7,038 bases of DNA from Propionibacteriaceae bacterium (GCA_031262845.1 JAISGZ010000099.1:1-7038); one strand, 5' to 3'; counted from the first letter of the stretch, positions 1 through 5,862 are shown. Notes: generated by a model not told the origin, from the letters alone. A program made the numbers and translations.

Positions 1-24
1 CAAGATGCGCTATCCTCCACCAGT

Positions 25-42
25 CAAGTTCGTCAGAACTTG
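25..42. other. Perfect 7-bp hairpin directly upstream of tRNA-Glu
   Basis: CAAGTTC (25-31) and GAACTTG (36-42) are perfect complements around a GTCA loop. The structure ends one base before the tRNA acceptor stem. No T-run follows on the + strand. It could be a processing or spacer hairpin in a tRNA transcript, or the end of an upstream gene outside the window. The role is inferred only from position. Confidence 0.4.
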
Positions 43-43
43 C

Positions 44-119
44 GGCCCCGTTGTGTAGCGGCCTAGCACGCGGCCCTCTCAAGGCTGAAACGGCGGTTCG
101 AATCCGCTCGGGGCTACCA
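44..119 (+). tRNA. tRNA-Glu (anticodon CTC), CCA encoded
   Basis: The cloverleaf folds by eye. The acceptor stem pairs 44-50 with 109-115, with a terminal G-U. The D stem pairs 53-55 with 67-69. The anticodon stem pairs 71-75 with 83-87, with one G-U, and carries the loop CTCTCAA, so the anticodon is CTC (78-80), reading GAG. The T stem pairs 92-96 with 104-108 around the canonical loop TTCGAAT. The discriminator is A116 and CCA (117-119) is encoded. The sequence closely follows actinobacterial tRNA-Glu, which supports the isotype independently of the anticodon. tRNA genes are common integration sites and the DNA downstream is a patchwork, but I found no second copy of the tRNA 3' end in this window. 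Confidence 0.96.
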
Positions 120-123
120 CGTC

Positions 124-144
124 GGCGCTGTCGAAAACAGCGCT
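124..144 (+). terminator. Hairpin after tRNA-Glu, possible terminator
   Basis: GCGCTGT (125-131) and ACAGCGC (137-143) pair perfectly around the loop CGAAA, and G124-T144 can add a wobble pair. The hairpin begins 5 bases after the tRNA CCA. There is no U-tract after it, so termination is inferred from position and stem strength. Hairpins without U-tracts are common downstream of actinobacterial tRNAs. Confidence 0.4.
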
Positions 145-228
145 CAGCCGCCTAGCGAAACTCTCCACGTCCAAGACCTTCTCGCGTTACAAGCGGTGAT
201 GGCAACGACTTACAAATCAGGTTCCGAA

Positions 229-255
229 GTTTGTGTCATCAGCGATGACACAAAC
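229..255. repeat. 12-bp perfect inverted repeat with 3-nt loop
   Basis: GTTTGTGTCATC (229-240) and GATGACACAAAC (244-255) are exact reverse complements separated by AGC. No T-run follows on either strand, so this is unlikely to be an intrinsic terminator. It lies in the 291-base gap between the tRNA and the DUF1643 gene, which holds no convincing gene. Its length and symmetry suit a transposon-derived end, a recombinase or regulator site, or a dispersed intergenic palindrome. The sequence does not decide among these. Confidence 0.5.
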
Positions 256-336
256 GAGGGCGCGAATCATTCCCGTTCCTAATGATTGAACACGGTGATC
301 TCCCACCGCACCTGCCGCGACCCCTCTTGGCGAACA

Positions 337-353
337 ATCAACTCAGAGTTGAT
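337..353. promoter_or_regulatory. 17-bp dyad upstream of the DUF1643 gene, possible operator
   Basis: ATCAACTC (337-344) and GAGTTGAT (346-353) are perfect complements around a single central A. This geometry suits a dimeric repressor site better than an RNA hairpin, because the loop is too short. It lies 57 bases before the GTG at 411. No clear -10/-35 pair is visible nearby. The same bases could also be read as coding on the minus strand (see findings), so the operator call is weak. Confidence 0.25.
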
Positions 354-410
354 GGTTGCCTCGGTGGCCACCTATCAAGCCCTTCATGTCGTTGAGGTTG
401 CGGTCCTCCT

Positions 411-899
411 GTGATGCGAGAGAATCAAAGAGTGCAGTTTGGAGCGGTGTTGTCAGATGATGGTCTTTACCGGTATCGCCTGACTCGTCAGTGGGATGAC
501 CAAGGCCGGTTGGGTGTGTTTGTCATGCTTAACCCCTCAACCGCCGACGCTGAAAGAGATGATCCGACGATCCGACGGTGCATCGGCTTCTGTAAATCCT
601 GGGGGCTCGGCTCCTTGGAAGTTGTCAACCTGTACGCATACCGCGCTACCAAACCGAACGAGCTGTTGAGGGTCTCAGACCCCGTTGGTCCTGAGAACGA
701 CTGGTACTTGATTGACGCATTATCCCGGGCAGATGTCGCCATTGCGGCTTGGGGAAACCACGGAAAGCGCGAGCGTGTGACGCAGGTGATCGCCTTGCCT
801 GGAGCGGATCGCCTTGAGTGCCTCGGGACGACCAAGGCAGGTACTCCGCGGCACCCGCTGTACGTCCGAAAAGAGCAGCAACCCGTCGCTTTACCGTAA
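411..899 (+). CDS. DUF1643 family protein
   Basis: This 162-residue protein matches the DUF1643 (COG4333) family along its whole length. The visible blocks are MLNPSTADA (39-47), DDPTIRRC (50-57), VNLYAYRATKP (72-82), DPVGPEND (90-97), AAWGNHG (112-118) and LGTTKAGTPRHPLY (138-151). Length and block order are normal for the family, so it looks intact. The biochemical function is unknown. It has no signal peptide or membrane segment, so it should be cytoplasmic. The start is GTG 411 or ATG 414: an in-frame TGA at 393 excludes anything longer. The nearest purine-rich stretch, GAGG (394-397), is rather far upstream, so the ribosome binding site is poor. The gene stands alone, and its last bases overlap a membrane-protein remnant on the other strand. 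Confidence 0.85.
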   Translation: MMRENQRVQFGAVLSDDGLYRYRLTRQWDDQGRLGVFVMLNPSTADAERDDPTIRRCIGFCKSWGLGSLEVVNLYAYRATKPNELLRVSDPVGPENDWYLIDALSRADVAIAAWGNHGKRERVTQVIALPGADRLECLGTTKAGTPRHPLYVRKEQQPVALP

Positions 900-1070
900 T
901 ACTCGGATGGTCTCGCCGAAGTTGATTAGCCAGTTGGTGTAGATGACTGTTGCTCCGGCGCAGATAGCGGCGGCCAGGGAGACGATGCCGACGATTCTGC
1001 CTTTGGTGACGGCTTGGTAGTTGCCGTTTGCTTGACCGAAGGCCCAGGTCGTCCTGGAGATGACGACGAT
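891..1070 (-). pseudogene. C-terminal remnant of a small membrane protein, conjugation-cluster type
   Basis: On the minus strand an open frame ends at TAA (893-891) and encodes about 59 residues, including TTWAFGQANGNYQAVTKG, then a hydrophobic span (GIVSLAAAICAGATVI) and a tail ending in GETIRVLR. A short basic/polar loop with 'A(I/F)GxANGN' followed by a single transmembrane helix resembles the C-terminus of small integral membrane proteins found in conjugative gene clusters of Actinomycetota (VirB2/pilin-like in layout). That is recognition by pattern, not proof. There is no start codon or ribosome binding site. Upstream the frame runs straight into the stop codon of the DUF3800 gene. I read it as a gene scar joined to DUF3800 by deletion. 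It overlaps the end of the DUF1643 gene by 9 bases, convergently. Confidence 0.45.
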
Positions 1071-1098
1071 TGCTGTGTGACTATCAAGTGCATAACTC

Positions 1099-1779
1099 TC
1101 ATTGTGGGTTCAGCCGCTGGCGTCGCCATTTGTCCAGGTAGTCCTTCTTCAGTAACCGCTTGCCACGGAAGAAGAACAGTTCTGATCGAGATAACTGATT
1201 GGTGTCGATCTTGACTTGCATCAGTTCTAGGGTGCAGCACAGATCAGCAACTTGGAAGAGTCGGTACTGCGACGGCATTACCTTTCTGAACTCCACGTTG
1301 AACAGGAATCCGTTGAAGAGAGTGTTCAGGACTTCGGTGATCTCGGACTGCCCATTGTCGTAGTAGATGACCACACGGTCGAAGGATAGGAAGTATGAGG
1401 CGTTGTCGCGAAGAAACAAGCCCAGTGTTCTGGATATAGCACCTTTGAGCGCCAGCCGGTCAGTGTGTTCTTTCTTCCTGAAGTGGAAGGCTTGGTGAGT
1501 GATCGGGGCTGAGCGAGCGAAAGCAAAAAGCCTGGTGAAGACTGCTTTACGCGTTTCGATATCAATGGTTCGGTACTCGTCCTCGCGCCGGATCGCTGCA
1601 CCGGTGTGGATGGTGTGGTTTTGAGAGAGGTCCTTCACATTGCTCAGTGACTCTGCAAGTTTGGCAATATGGCCTGAGATATTGTGTTGCTGCTCGTGGA
1701 ATACTAACGAGATGATGTAGTAATACGATTGATCTCCGAAGTCACCTGATTCGTCGGCGAAAATGCTGAGGTCCGCCAC
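1099..1779 (-). CDS. DUF3800 domain protein
   Basis: The 226-residue protein is a full-length DUF3800 member. It opens with FADESGDFG (acidic residues D9, E10 and D13), has the mid-domain acidic block VVIYYDNGQ (D141), and closes with YRLFQVADLCCTLE (D179). These acidic positions fit the RNase H-like nuclease fold usually proposed for the family; catalysis is not shown here. It has no signal peptide or membrane segment. The start is GTG 1779, preceded by GGAGG (1788-1784) at 4-nt spacing. A structured leader with a terminator-like hairpin sits immediately before that site, so expression is probably controlled in the leader. The gene is visibly more AT-rich than the 5'-nucleotidase gene, consistent with acquisition. 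DUF3800 proteins often occur in mobile or defence contexts. Confidence 0.85.
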   Translation of the reverse strand: MADLSIFADESGDFGDQSYYYIISLVFHEQQHNISGHIAKLAESLSNVKDLSQNHTIHTGAAIRREDEYRTIDIETRKAVFTRLFAFARSAPITHQAFHFRKKEHTDRLALKGAISRTLGLFLRDNASYFLSFDRVVIYYDNGQSEITEVLNTLFNGFLFNVEFRKVMPSQYRLFQVADLCCTLELMQVKIDTNQLSRSELFFFRGKRLLKKDYLDKWRRQRLNPQ

Positions 1780-1789
1780 AACACCTCCG

Positions 1790-1855
1790 ACAATAAAAAT
1801 GGCGGGGGACTTCCCCCGCCATCAGGTGGACCCGGGTCTTACGACCAGTCCAAGT
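1790..1855 (-). ncRNA. Structured leader RNA of the DUF3800 gene, DUF3800-RNA-like
   Basis: Read on the minus strand, the transcript would begin near 1855. Hairpin one spans 1852-1827: outer stem TGGAC/GTCCA and inner stem GGTC/GACC, with an asymmetric internal loop (T opposite CGG), capped by GTAA, a GNRA tetraloop. A five-base linker follows, then a perfect 10-bp hairpin, ATGGCGGGGG/CCCCCGCCAT (1822-1813 with 1808-1799), with an AAGT loop and a T-run. The GGAGG of the DUF3800 gene follows within about 10 bases. Published comparative surveys describe several 'DUF3800 RNA motifs' found upstream of such genes. Assignment here rests on position and architecture; I cannot test which motif, if any, it matches. 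Confidence 0.6.
1795..1822 (-). terminator. Intrinsic terminator/attenuator before the DUF3800 gene
   Basis: A perfect 10-bp, GC-rich stem with a 4-nt loop is followed on the minus strand by TTTTT (1799-1795) and then ATT. This is the textbook form of a rho-independent terminator. No minus-strand coding gene lies upstream for it to serve, and it sits between a candidate promoter and the DUF3800 ribosome binding site. It is therefore more likely to be an attenuator or the end of a small RNA. Confidence 0.7.
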
Positions 1856-1861
1856 GAATTC

Positions 1862-1891
1862 AATTTAGCACGAGGATGTCGTTCTGTACAA
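1862..1891 (-). promoter_or_regulatory. Candidate promoter for the DUF3800 leader
   Basis: On the minus strand, TTGTAC (1891-1886) and TAAATT (1867-1862) are separated by 18 bases, giving a recognisable sigma-70-type -35/-10 pair. Transcription would start near 1855, just before the structured leader. Another hairpin, CCGGTT/AACCGG (1907-1921), lies upstream of the -35. Confidence 0.4.
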
Positions 1892-1974
1892 GGGGCGCGG
1901 AACTTCCCGGTTGAGAACCGGACTACCAGTAGAGCCCAGTAACGTGTCGGGTGTGCAGGCCGTCTCAGCCTTTT

Positions 1975-1990
1975 CAAGGCCAATGCCTTG
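1975..1990. other. 6-bp hairpin in the divergent intergenic region
   Basis: CAAGGC (1975-1980) and GCCTTG (1985-1990) pair around CAAT. It lies in the 271-base region between the divergent DUF3800 and primase genes. No T-run follows. I could not identify a convincing plus-strand promoter for the primase fragment in this region. Confidence 0.3.
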
Positions 1991-2050
1991 GCGACAACCT
2001 GTGATACGCATCGGGAATACAGCCTGGCCGTATGACTAAGGAGGTACGGC

Positions 2051-2701
2051 GTGAACAGCAGTGAGGTCAGCGGTAGTCAGTTCTGGGTGCGGATGGCTGA
2101 TCTGGAGCGGCGACTAGCCGCCGTCAACATGGAGAATCAGCGCCTGCGAAACCTTCTGCGCCTCACTGGCAACCTGGAATCTTTGCCTGAGCAGCCAGTA
2201 CTGACTCCGACCGATCCGGGAGTGGTGACTGATGACTCTCCCTTGGAACTGAAGCTGGCTTGTTACACCCGTTTGTTCAGGGCTCGCACGGATGTGTATG
2301 CCTACTACTGGGAAAATCCGAGGAAGAGGACCAAAGGCTGGTCGCCCAGGGTGCGGCGCCAGTACGGTAAGGGTTCTCTTTGGGAGCGTGAGCCCTTGCC
2401 ACTGACGGCGCAGGTGATTGAGAACCACCTCCGGCACGACAACGATCTGTTCATCGGGCTCTACCCGCTGCTGCCCGACGCCACATGTTGGTGGCTGGCT
2501 GCTGATTTTGACGGTCCGCAGGCGATGCTCGACGCTCACGCCTACGTGAAAGCCGGAGTTTCGCTGGGAATGCCCTGTGGGTTGGAGATATCCCAGTCCG
2601 GCAAGGGCGCACATGTCTGGACTTCCTTCACAGAGCCCGTCTCGGCAGCAAACGCACGAGCGATGGGCACGGCCTGCGTCCATCGGGCGATGGGGTTCTG
2701 A
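2051..2701 (+). pseudogene. Truncated TOTE-type archaeo-eukaryotic primase (N-terminal fragment)
   Basis: Intact TOTE conflict-system proteins combine an archaeo-eukaryotic primase domain with further domains, often a superfamily II helicase. This 216-residue ORF matches only the front. It has a coiled-coil-like start (LERRLAAVNMENQRLRNLL), then KLACYTRLFRARTDVYAYYW (68-87), GWSPRVRR (96-103), and the GLYPLLPD and CWWLAADFDG blocks. D152 and D154 form the catalytic DxD motif, and SGKGAHVW (183-190) supplies the H motif (H188). The protein ends at GTACVHRAMGF, about where intact relatives continue into the rest of the primase fold with its third acidic motif. Neither other forward frame resumes the sequence, so material was deleted rather than frameshifted. 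GTG 2051 follows AAGGAGGT (2038-2045), so translation probably still occurs, but polymerase activity is unlikely. Confidence 0.75.
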
Positions 2702-2733
2702 GGTGGGTCGGGTTTTATGCCGCCGGATTTCTT

Positions 2734-2740
2734 AGGGAGG
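2734..2740 (+). promoter_or_regulatory. Ribosome binding site that decides the glycosylase start
   Basis: AGGGAGG at 2734-2740 ends 6 bases before an in-frame TTG at 2747. The upstream in-frame ATG at 2717 has no Shine-Dalgarno sequence at a suitable distance. The site therefore favours the TTG start. Confidence 0.65.
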
Positions 2741-2746
2741 ATTGGC

Positions 2747-3274
2747 TTGCCTCAACTCACTCACCCGTGGCCAGCGGTGGCTGACCAGCAATCGCGGGTG
2801 TTGATTCTCGGTACGTTCCCGTCACCTCGGTCGCGCCAGTTCGGGTTTTATTACGGCCACCCGCAGAACCTGTTCTGGTCAACTCTCGCCACTGTTTTTG
2901 AGGCCGAAGAGCCGGCGGCCACGGTCGAGGCGCGGCGGCAGTTTCTGCTTGATCATCAGGTCGCCGTCTGGGATGTTGTTGCCGCTTGCCAGATTGATGG
3001 GGCAGCGGATAGCTCGATCCGGTGCCCTCAGCCACATCGGTTTCGGCCGTTGCTGACAGCCAGCCCGATTCAAGCCATCTTTACGACTGGCCGCAAAGCG
3101 ACGGACTTGTTTCAGCGCCTGTGTGTGGACGAAGCGGGGATGGCGGCGACGTATCTGCCGTCGACCAGTCCCGCCAACCGGGGTGGGCAAGCTAAGCCGG
3201 AGTTCTGGCAGCAGTGGCGGCTCGTCCGGTCGGTGCTCGACGGTGAAGCGTCACCTTCAAAGTGTGGAACGTAA
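2747..3274 (+). CDS. Hypoxanthine/deoxyinosine DNA glycosylase (UDG superfamily)
   Basis: This 175-residue protein matches DNA-deoxyinosine (hypoxanthine) glycosylases, family 6 of the uracil-DNA glycosylase superfamily, which excise hypoxanthine from deaminated adenine in base-excision repair. Motif 1 is VLILGTFPSPRSRQFGFYYG (18-37), followed by HPQN with N41. The middle contains AVWDVVAACQIDGAADSSI, and the second active-site loop is STSPAN (139-144). Length is normal. I start it at TTG 2747, giving MPQLTHPWP, because of the well-placed AGGGAGG and because family members begin with a similar LTHPWP stretch. ATG 2717 would add 10 unsupported residues. It follows the truncated primase with a 45-base gap. 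A terminator-like hairpin overlaps its stop codon, and the gene appears intact. Confidence 0.85.
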   Translation: MPQLTHPWPAVADQQSRVLILGTFPSPRSRQFGFYYGHPQNLFWSTLATVFEAEEPAATVEARRQFLLDHQVAVWDVVAACQIDGAADSSIRCPQPHRFRPLLTASPIQAIFTTGRKATDLFQRLCVDEAGMAATYLPSTSPANRGGQAKPEFWQQWRLVRSVLDGEASPSKCGT

Positions 3275-3294
3275 TTCACACTTTCCACTTTTTT
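3259..3294 (+). terminator. Intrinsic terminator overlapping the glycosylase stop codon
   Basis: AAAGTGTG (3259-3266) pairs with CACACTTT (3277-3284) around a 10-nt loop that contains the TAA stop. Four bases later there is a run of six T (3289-3294). A competing pairing, GTGGAA/TTCCAC, brings the stem right up to the T-run. The stem is AT-rich, so strength is uncertain. The rest of the gap to 3472 holds no gene I can support. Confidence 0.5.
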
Positions 3295-3459
3295 GAACAG
3301 ATTGCGGAGCATAGTTCACACAATGACTCACGATTTTGTTCTGCCTCGGCAGCCCATTGACCGGACGTTAGCTCTGGCTTAGCTGGCCCGACGGCTCTGC
3401 CAAAACACCGGTTCGTTACGGTACTAATCGTCATTCCTGAACAAACCATGGCACTGGCC

Positions 3460-3465
3460 AGGAGG
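3460..3465 (+). promoter_or_regulatory. Strong ribosome binding site of the 5'-nucleotidase gene
   Basis: AGGAGG sits 7 bases before ATG 3473. This spacing fixes the start and rules out the out-of-frame ATG at 3466 that directly follows the site. Confidence 0.8.
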
Positions 3466-3472
3466 ATGTCCA

Positions 3473-5854
3473 ATGAAACGACGTTTGATCGGTCACTTAA
3501 CTGGTTTAGCCGTGATCACCTTGAGCCTGACCGGAATCGGTCTAGCCCCAACTCAGGCGGCCCCAGGTGACCCGACCACTACCGTCACGATCGTGACCTT
3601 CAACGACTTCCACGGCCACCTCGACGCCAACACTTATTTGTGGGCGGCGACCCTCGAGCAGGCGGCCTTAGCCGATCCCGGCAATACGGTCGTGGTCAGC
3701 GCCGGTGACAACATTGGGGCTTCGACCTTCGCTTCCTACATGCAGGCGGACCAGCCGGCGATTGAGTTGTTGAATCAGCTGGCGGCGGCCGTGAATTTTC
3801 AAGCTTCTTCGGTCGGGAATCACGAATTCGACCGCGGCTGGGATGACCTGACGGGCCGGGTCGCTGGTCTGATCGACGGCTGGGTCTATCTCGGTGCCAA
3901 CGTCTACGCCAAAGGCACGCAAACGCCGATGTTGCCGGAATATCACCTTCAAACGCTGGCGTCAGGCCTGACAGTCGCCACGATTGGCGCGGTCACTCAG
4001 GAGACGTCGTCGACGGTGGCTTCGTCGATGACCGTGAATCTTGAATTCGGTGACCCAGTGTCGGCGGTGAACCGAGTGGCGGCGCAATTGAAAGACGGCG
4101 ATCCGGACAATGGCGAGGCCGACATCGTCATCGGTGATTACCACGAGGGTGCCTTCAACACGACGTCGTTGGAAGCGGCGATGGCTGACAGCGCGATTTT
4201 CACCCGCATCATGAATGAGACCAGCGCTGATGTCGATGTCCTAGTCAACGGCCACACCCACCAGCTCTATGGCTGGACCGATTCCGGCCAGCCCGTGCCC
4301 GGCCGGACGGTCGTGCAGGCTGATCACTACGCCGCCGACATTGGCCTGATCAAGTTGACCGTCGACAACGTCAACCAGACCGTAACCGGAGCGACGGTCA
4401 CGACCGTGCCGACGATGGCCGCGCCCACCACCGCCGCCGAGGAAGCCGCCATTTTGGCGATTGGCAACATCGCCGAGGTCAAAGATGGTGTGACGCAGGC
4501 GTTGGCTGAGGCCGAGGTTTTAGGTCAGCAGCCGGTCGGACGGATCACGGCTGACATCACGACCGCTTTCGCCGGTGGCGAATGGGTTGATGGCGTCTAT
4601 ACCGACGCCGGCGCGGGCGTCCGCGATGACCGGGAGAATGAGTCGACCTTGGGGCGGCTGGTGGCGGATGCCTTCTTGGCTAGTGCCAATGATCCGTCCG
4701 GTAGTGTCGGTGGAGCTGATCTGGGAATTCAGAACAACGGTGGTGGGACGCGCGCCGAGCTGTTGTATGACGCCGCGACGGATGGCCTGGTGACCTACGA
4801 GGACGCGAACAATGTCTTGCCCTTCGGTAACGAGTTGTGGACGATCGACCTGACCGGCGCCCAACTGAAACAGTTCGCTGAGGAACAGTGGCAAGTCGAC
4901 GACACCGGACAACGTCCCACTACGCCTTTCCTCAACACGGCTTTCTCGTCGAATGTGACGTACACCGTCAACTCGGACGATCCGTTGGCGGCGCCCGGCG
5001 GCCACGTCACGTCAATGTGGGTCAACGGCCAACCGGTTGATCCCGAGCAGACGTACACGATCATCACGGTGTCATTTATCGCCGAAGGCGAGGATAACTA
5101 TCACGTCATGACCGAAGGGACAAACGTCAGGACAACTGGCCTGCTTGATCGTGACGCCTGGATTGACTATCTCAGTGGGCAGTCAGATGTCGGCCCGGAG
5201 GCGACAGCGTTAGCCGCCGCGATCAGCCCCAACTTTGCTCGTCAGTCGGTTGTTCTGACGGATGTATCGCCCGCCCCGACGGTGGACGCGGCCGGTCTCA
5301 TCGAATCGATCACGGTTCCGGCTGGCCAATCGCTCCAAGTCACTCTCAGCCGCCTGAACTTGACCAGTTTGGGCAGTCCGGCCAATACGTCCGTCAGCCT
5401 TAGCCTGACCCCGGCCCCGACGCTGGTCACCGGCGCGGCGGCTCAGGCGCACGCAGTCAGCGCTCCCGCGGGTGTTATCGACCTGGGTACGGTGCCGGTC
5501 AGCCCACCGGTCGCCGGGCAGTCGTCGGGGACGGCCGCCATCAAGGTCACGATTCCGGCCGCTGTCGCGCCCGGTCGTTATCTTTGGCAAGCAGTGGCTC
5601 AGCCCTCAAACACAACCGTGCTCTTAGTCGTTGATGTCACGGGTGTCCAGCCCGTCAACCCGACGACACCACCGGTCAACCCAACGACGCCGCCGGTCGA
5701 ACCCGTTCCAGCGCCGCCCACCGGCCCGAGCGCGCTGCCGGGCGCGGGTGCCGAGACTCCTCGTGGGTTGGTTGGTTGGGCGGTCGTGGCCCTGGCGTTG
5801 GGTGCGGCCGGGCTGATCGGGCGGCGGCTGGCCTGGCGACGTGGTGGCAACTAA
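3473..5854 (+). CDS. Secreted, cell-wall-anchored bifunctional metallophosphatase/5'-nucleotidase
   Basis: The 793-residue protein belongs to the UshA-like 5'-nucleotidase family, which hydrolyses extracellular nucleotides to nucleosides and phosphate. A signal peptide (1-30, ending PTQAA) is followed by the metallophosphatase domain: FNDFHGHL (D45, H47), AGDN (78-80), GNHEFD (115-120), H224 and NGHTHQ (H261, H263). The C-terminal nucleotidase domain includes ENESTLGRLVADAF, LGIQNNGGGTR and NNVLPFGNELW, and ends near residue 590. A beta-rich region (about 596-722), a Pro/Thr repeat linker (727-744), LPGAG (755-759), a hydrophobic helix (about 766-783) and a basic tail complete a sortase-type wall signal. 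The fourth sortase position is Ala instead of Thr. All metal ligands I expect are present, so it should be active. It likely supports purine and phosphate scavenging at the cell surface. Confidence 0.93.
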   Translation: MKRRLIGHLTGLAVITLSLTGIGLAPTQAAPGDPTTTVTIVTFNDFHGHLDANTYLWAATLEQAALADPGNTVVVSAGDNIGASTFASYMQADQPAIELLNQLAAAVNFQASSVGNHEFDRGWDDLTGRVAGLIDGWVYLGANVYAKGTQTPMLPEYHLQTLASGLTVATIGAVTQETSSTVASSMTVNLEFGDPVSAVNRVAAQLKDGDPDNGEADIVIGDYHEGAFNTTSLEAAMADSAIFTRIMNETSADVDVLVNGHTHQLYGWTDSGQPVPGRTVVQADHYAADIGLIKLTVDNVNQTVTGATVTTVPTMAAPTTAAEEAAILAIGNIAEVKDGVTQALAEAEVLGQQPVGRITADITTAFAGGEWVDGVYTDAGAGVRDDRENESTLGRLVADAFLASANDPSGSVGGADLGIQNNGGGTRAELLYDAATDGLVTYEDANNVLPFGNELWTIDLTGAQLKQFAEEQWQVDDTGQRPTTPFLNTAFSSNVTYTVNSDDPLAAPGGHVTSMWVNGQPVDPEQTYTIITVSFIAEGEDNYHVMTEGTNVRTTGLLDRDAWIDYLSGQSDVGPEATALAAAISPNFARQSVVLTDVSPAPTVDAAGLIESITVPAGQSLQVTLSRLNLTSLGSPANTSVSLSLTPAPTLVTGAAAQAHAVSAPAGVIDLGTVPVSPPVAGQSSGTAAIKVTIPAAVAPGRYLWQAVAQPSNTTVLLVVDVTGVQPVNPTTPPVNPTTPPVEPVPAPPTGPSALPGAGAETPRGLVGWAVVALALGAAGLIGRRLAWRRGGN
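5651..5704 (+). repeat. In-gene 21-bp tandem repeat encoding a PVNPTTP linker
   Basis: Two full copies (5651-5671 and 5672-5692) encode PVNPTTP, and a partial third (5693-5704) encodes PVEP. Differences between copies are mostly at third codon positions, so selection on the peptide is plausible. It is a wall-spanning linker before the sortase signal, and copy number may vary between strains. Confidence 0.75.
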
Positions 5855-5862
5855 TGAGTGGG

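Noticed and set aside
1..22. Possible 3' end of another tRNA (a CCA at 20-22 after ATCCTCC)
   Set aside because: Counting back from the CCA, the T-loop and T-stem positions do not fit: there is no TTC loop sequence and no conserved C61. I do not call a second tRNA.
1014..1214. 66-residue plus-strand ORF
   Set aside because: It is antisense to the DUF3800 end and the membrane remnant, and has no ribosome binding site or family features.
926..1240. 104-residue minus-strand ORF
   Set aside because: It overlaps the 3' end of the DUF3800 gene in another frame, and its Ser/Pro-rich translation looks like an out-of-frame shadow. The supported frame here is the membrane-protein remnant.
1651..2050. 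CRISPR array or tandem-repeat RNA antitoxin near DUF3800
   Set aside because: I looked for direct repeats upstream of the DUF3800 gene, as in type III toxin-antitoxin loci, and found only inverted repeats.
2114..2683. 189-residue minus-strand ORF opposite the primase fragment
   Set aside because: Its composition is that of an antisense shadow, while the plus strand shows clear primase motifs in register.
3357..3385. TTGACC at 3357 as a -35 for the 5'-nucleotidase gene
   Set aside because: No acceptable -10 lies 16-18 bases downstream (TAGCTG is poor). TACTAA near 3422 also lacks a good -35, so I do not call a promoter.
3276..3473. 65-residue minus-strand ORF in the gap before the 5'-nucleotidase
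   Set aside because: It shows no recognisable motif or ribosome binding site, and it would run across the promoter region of the nucleotidase.
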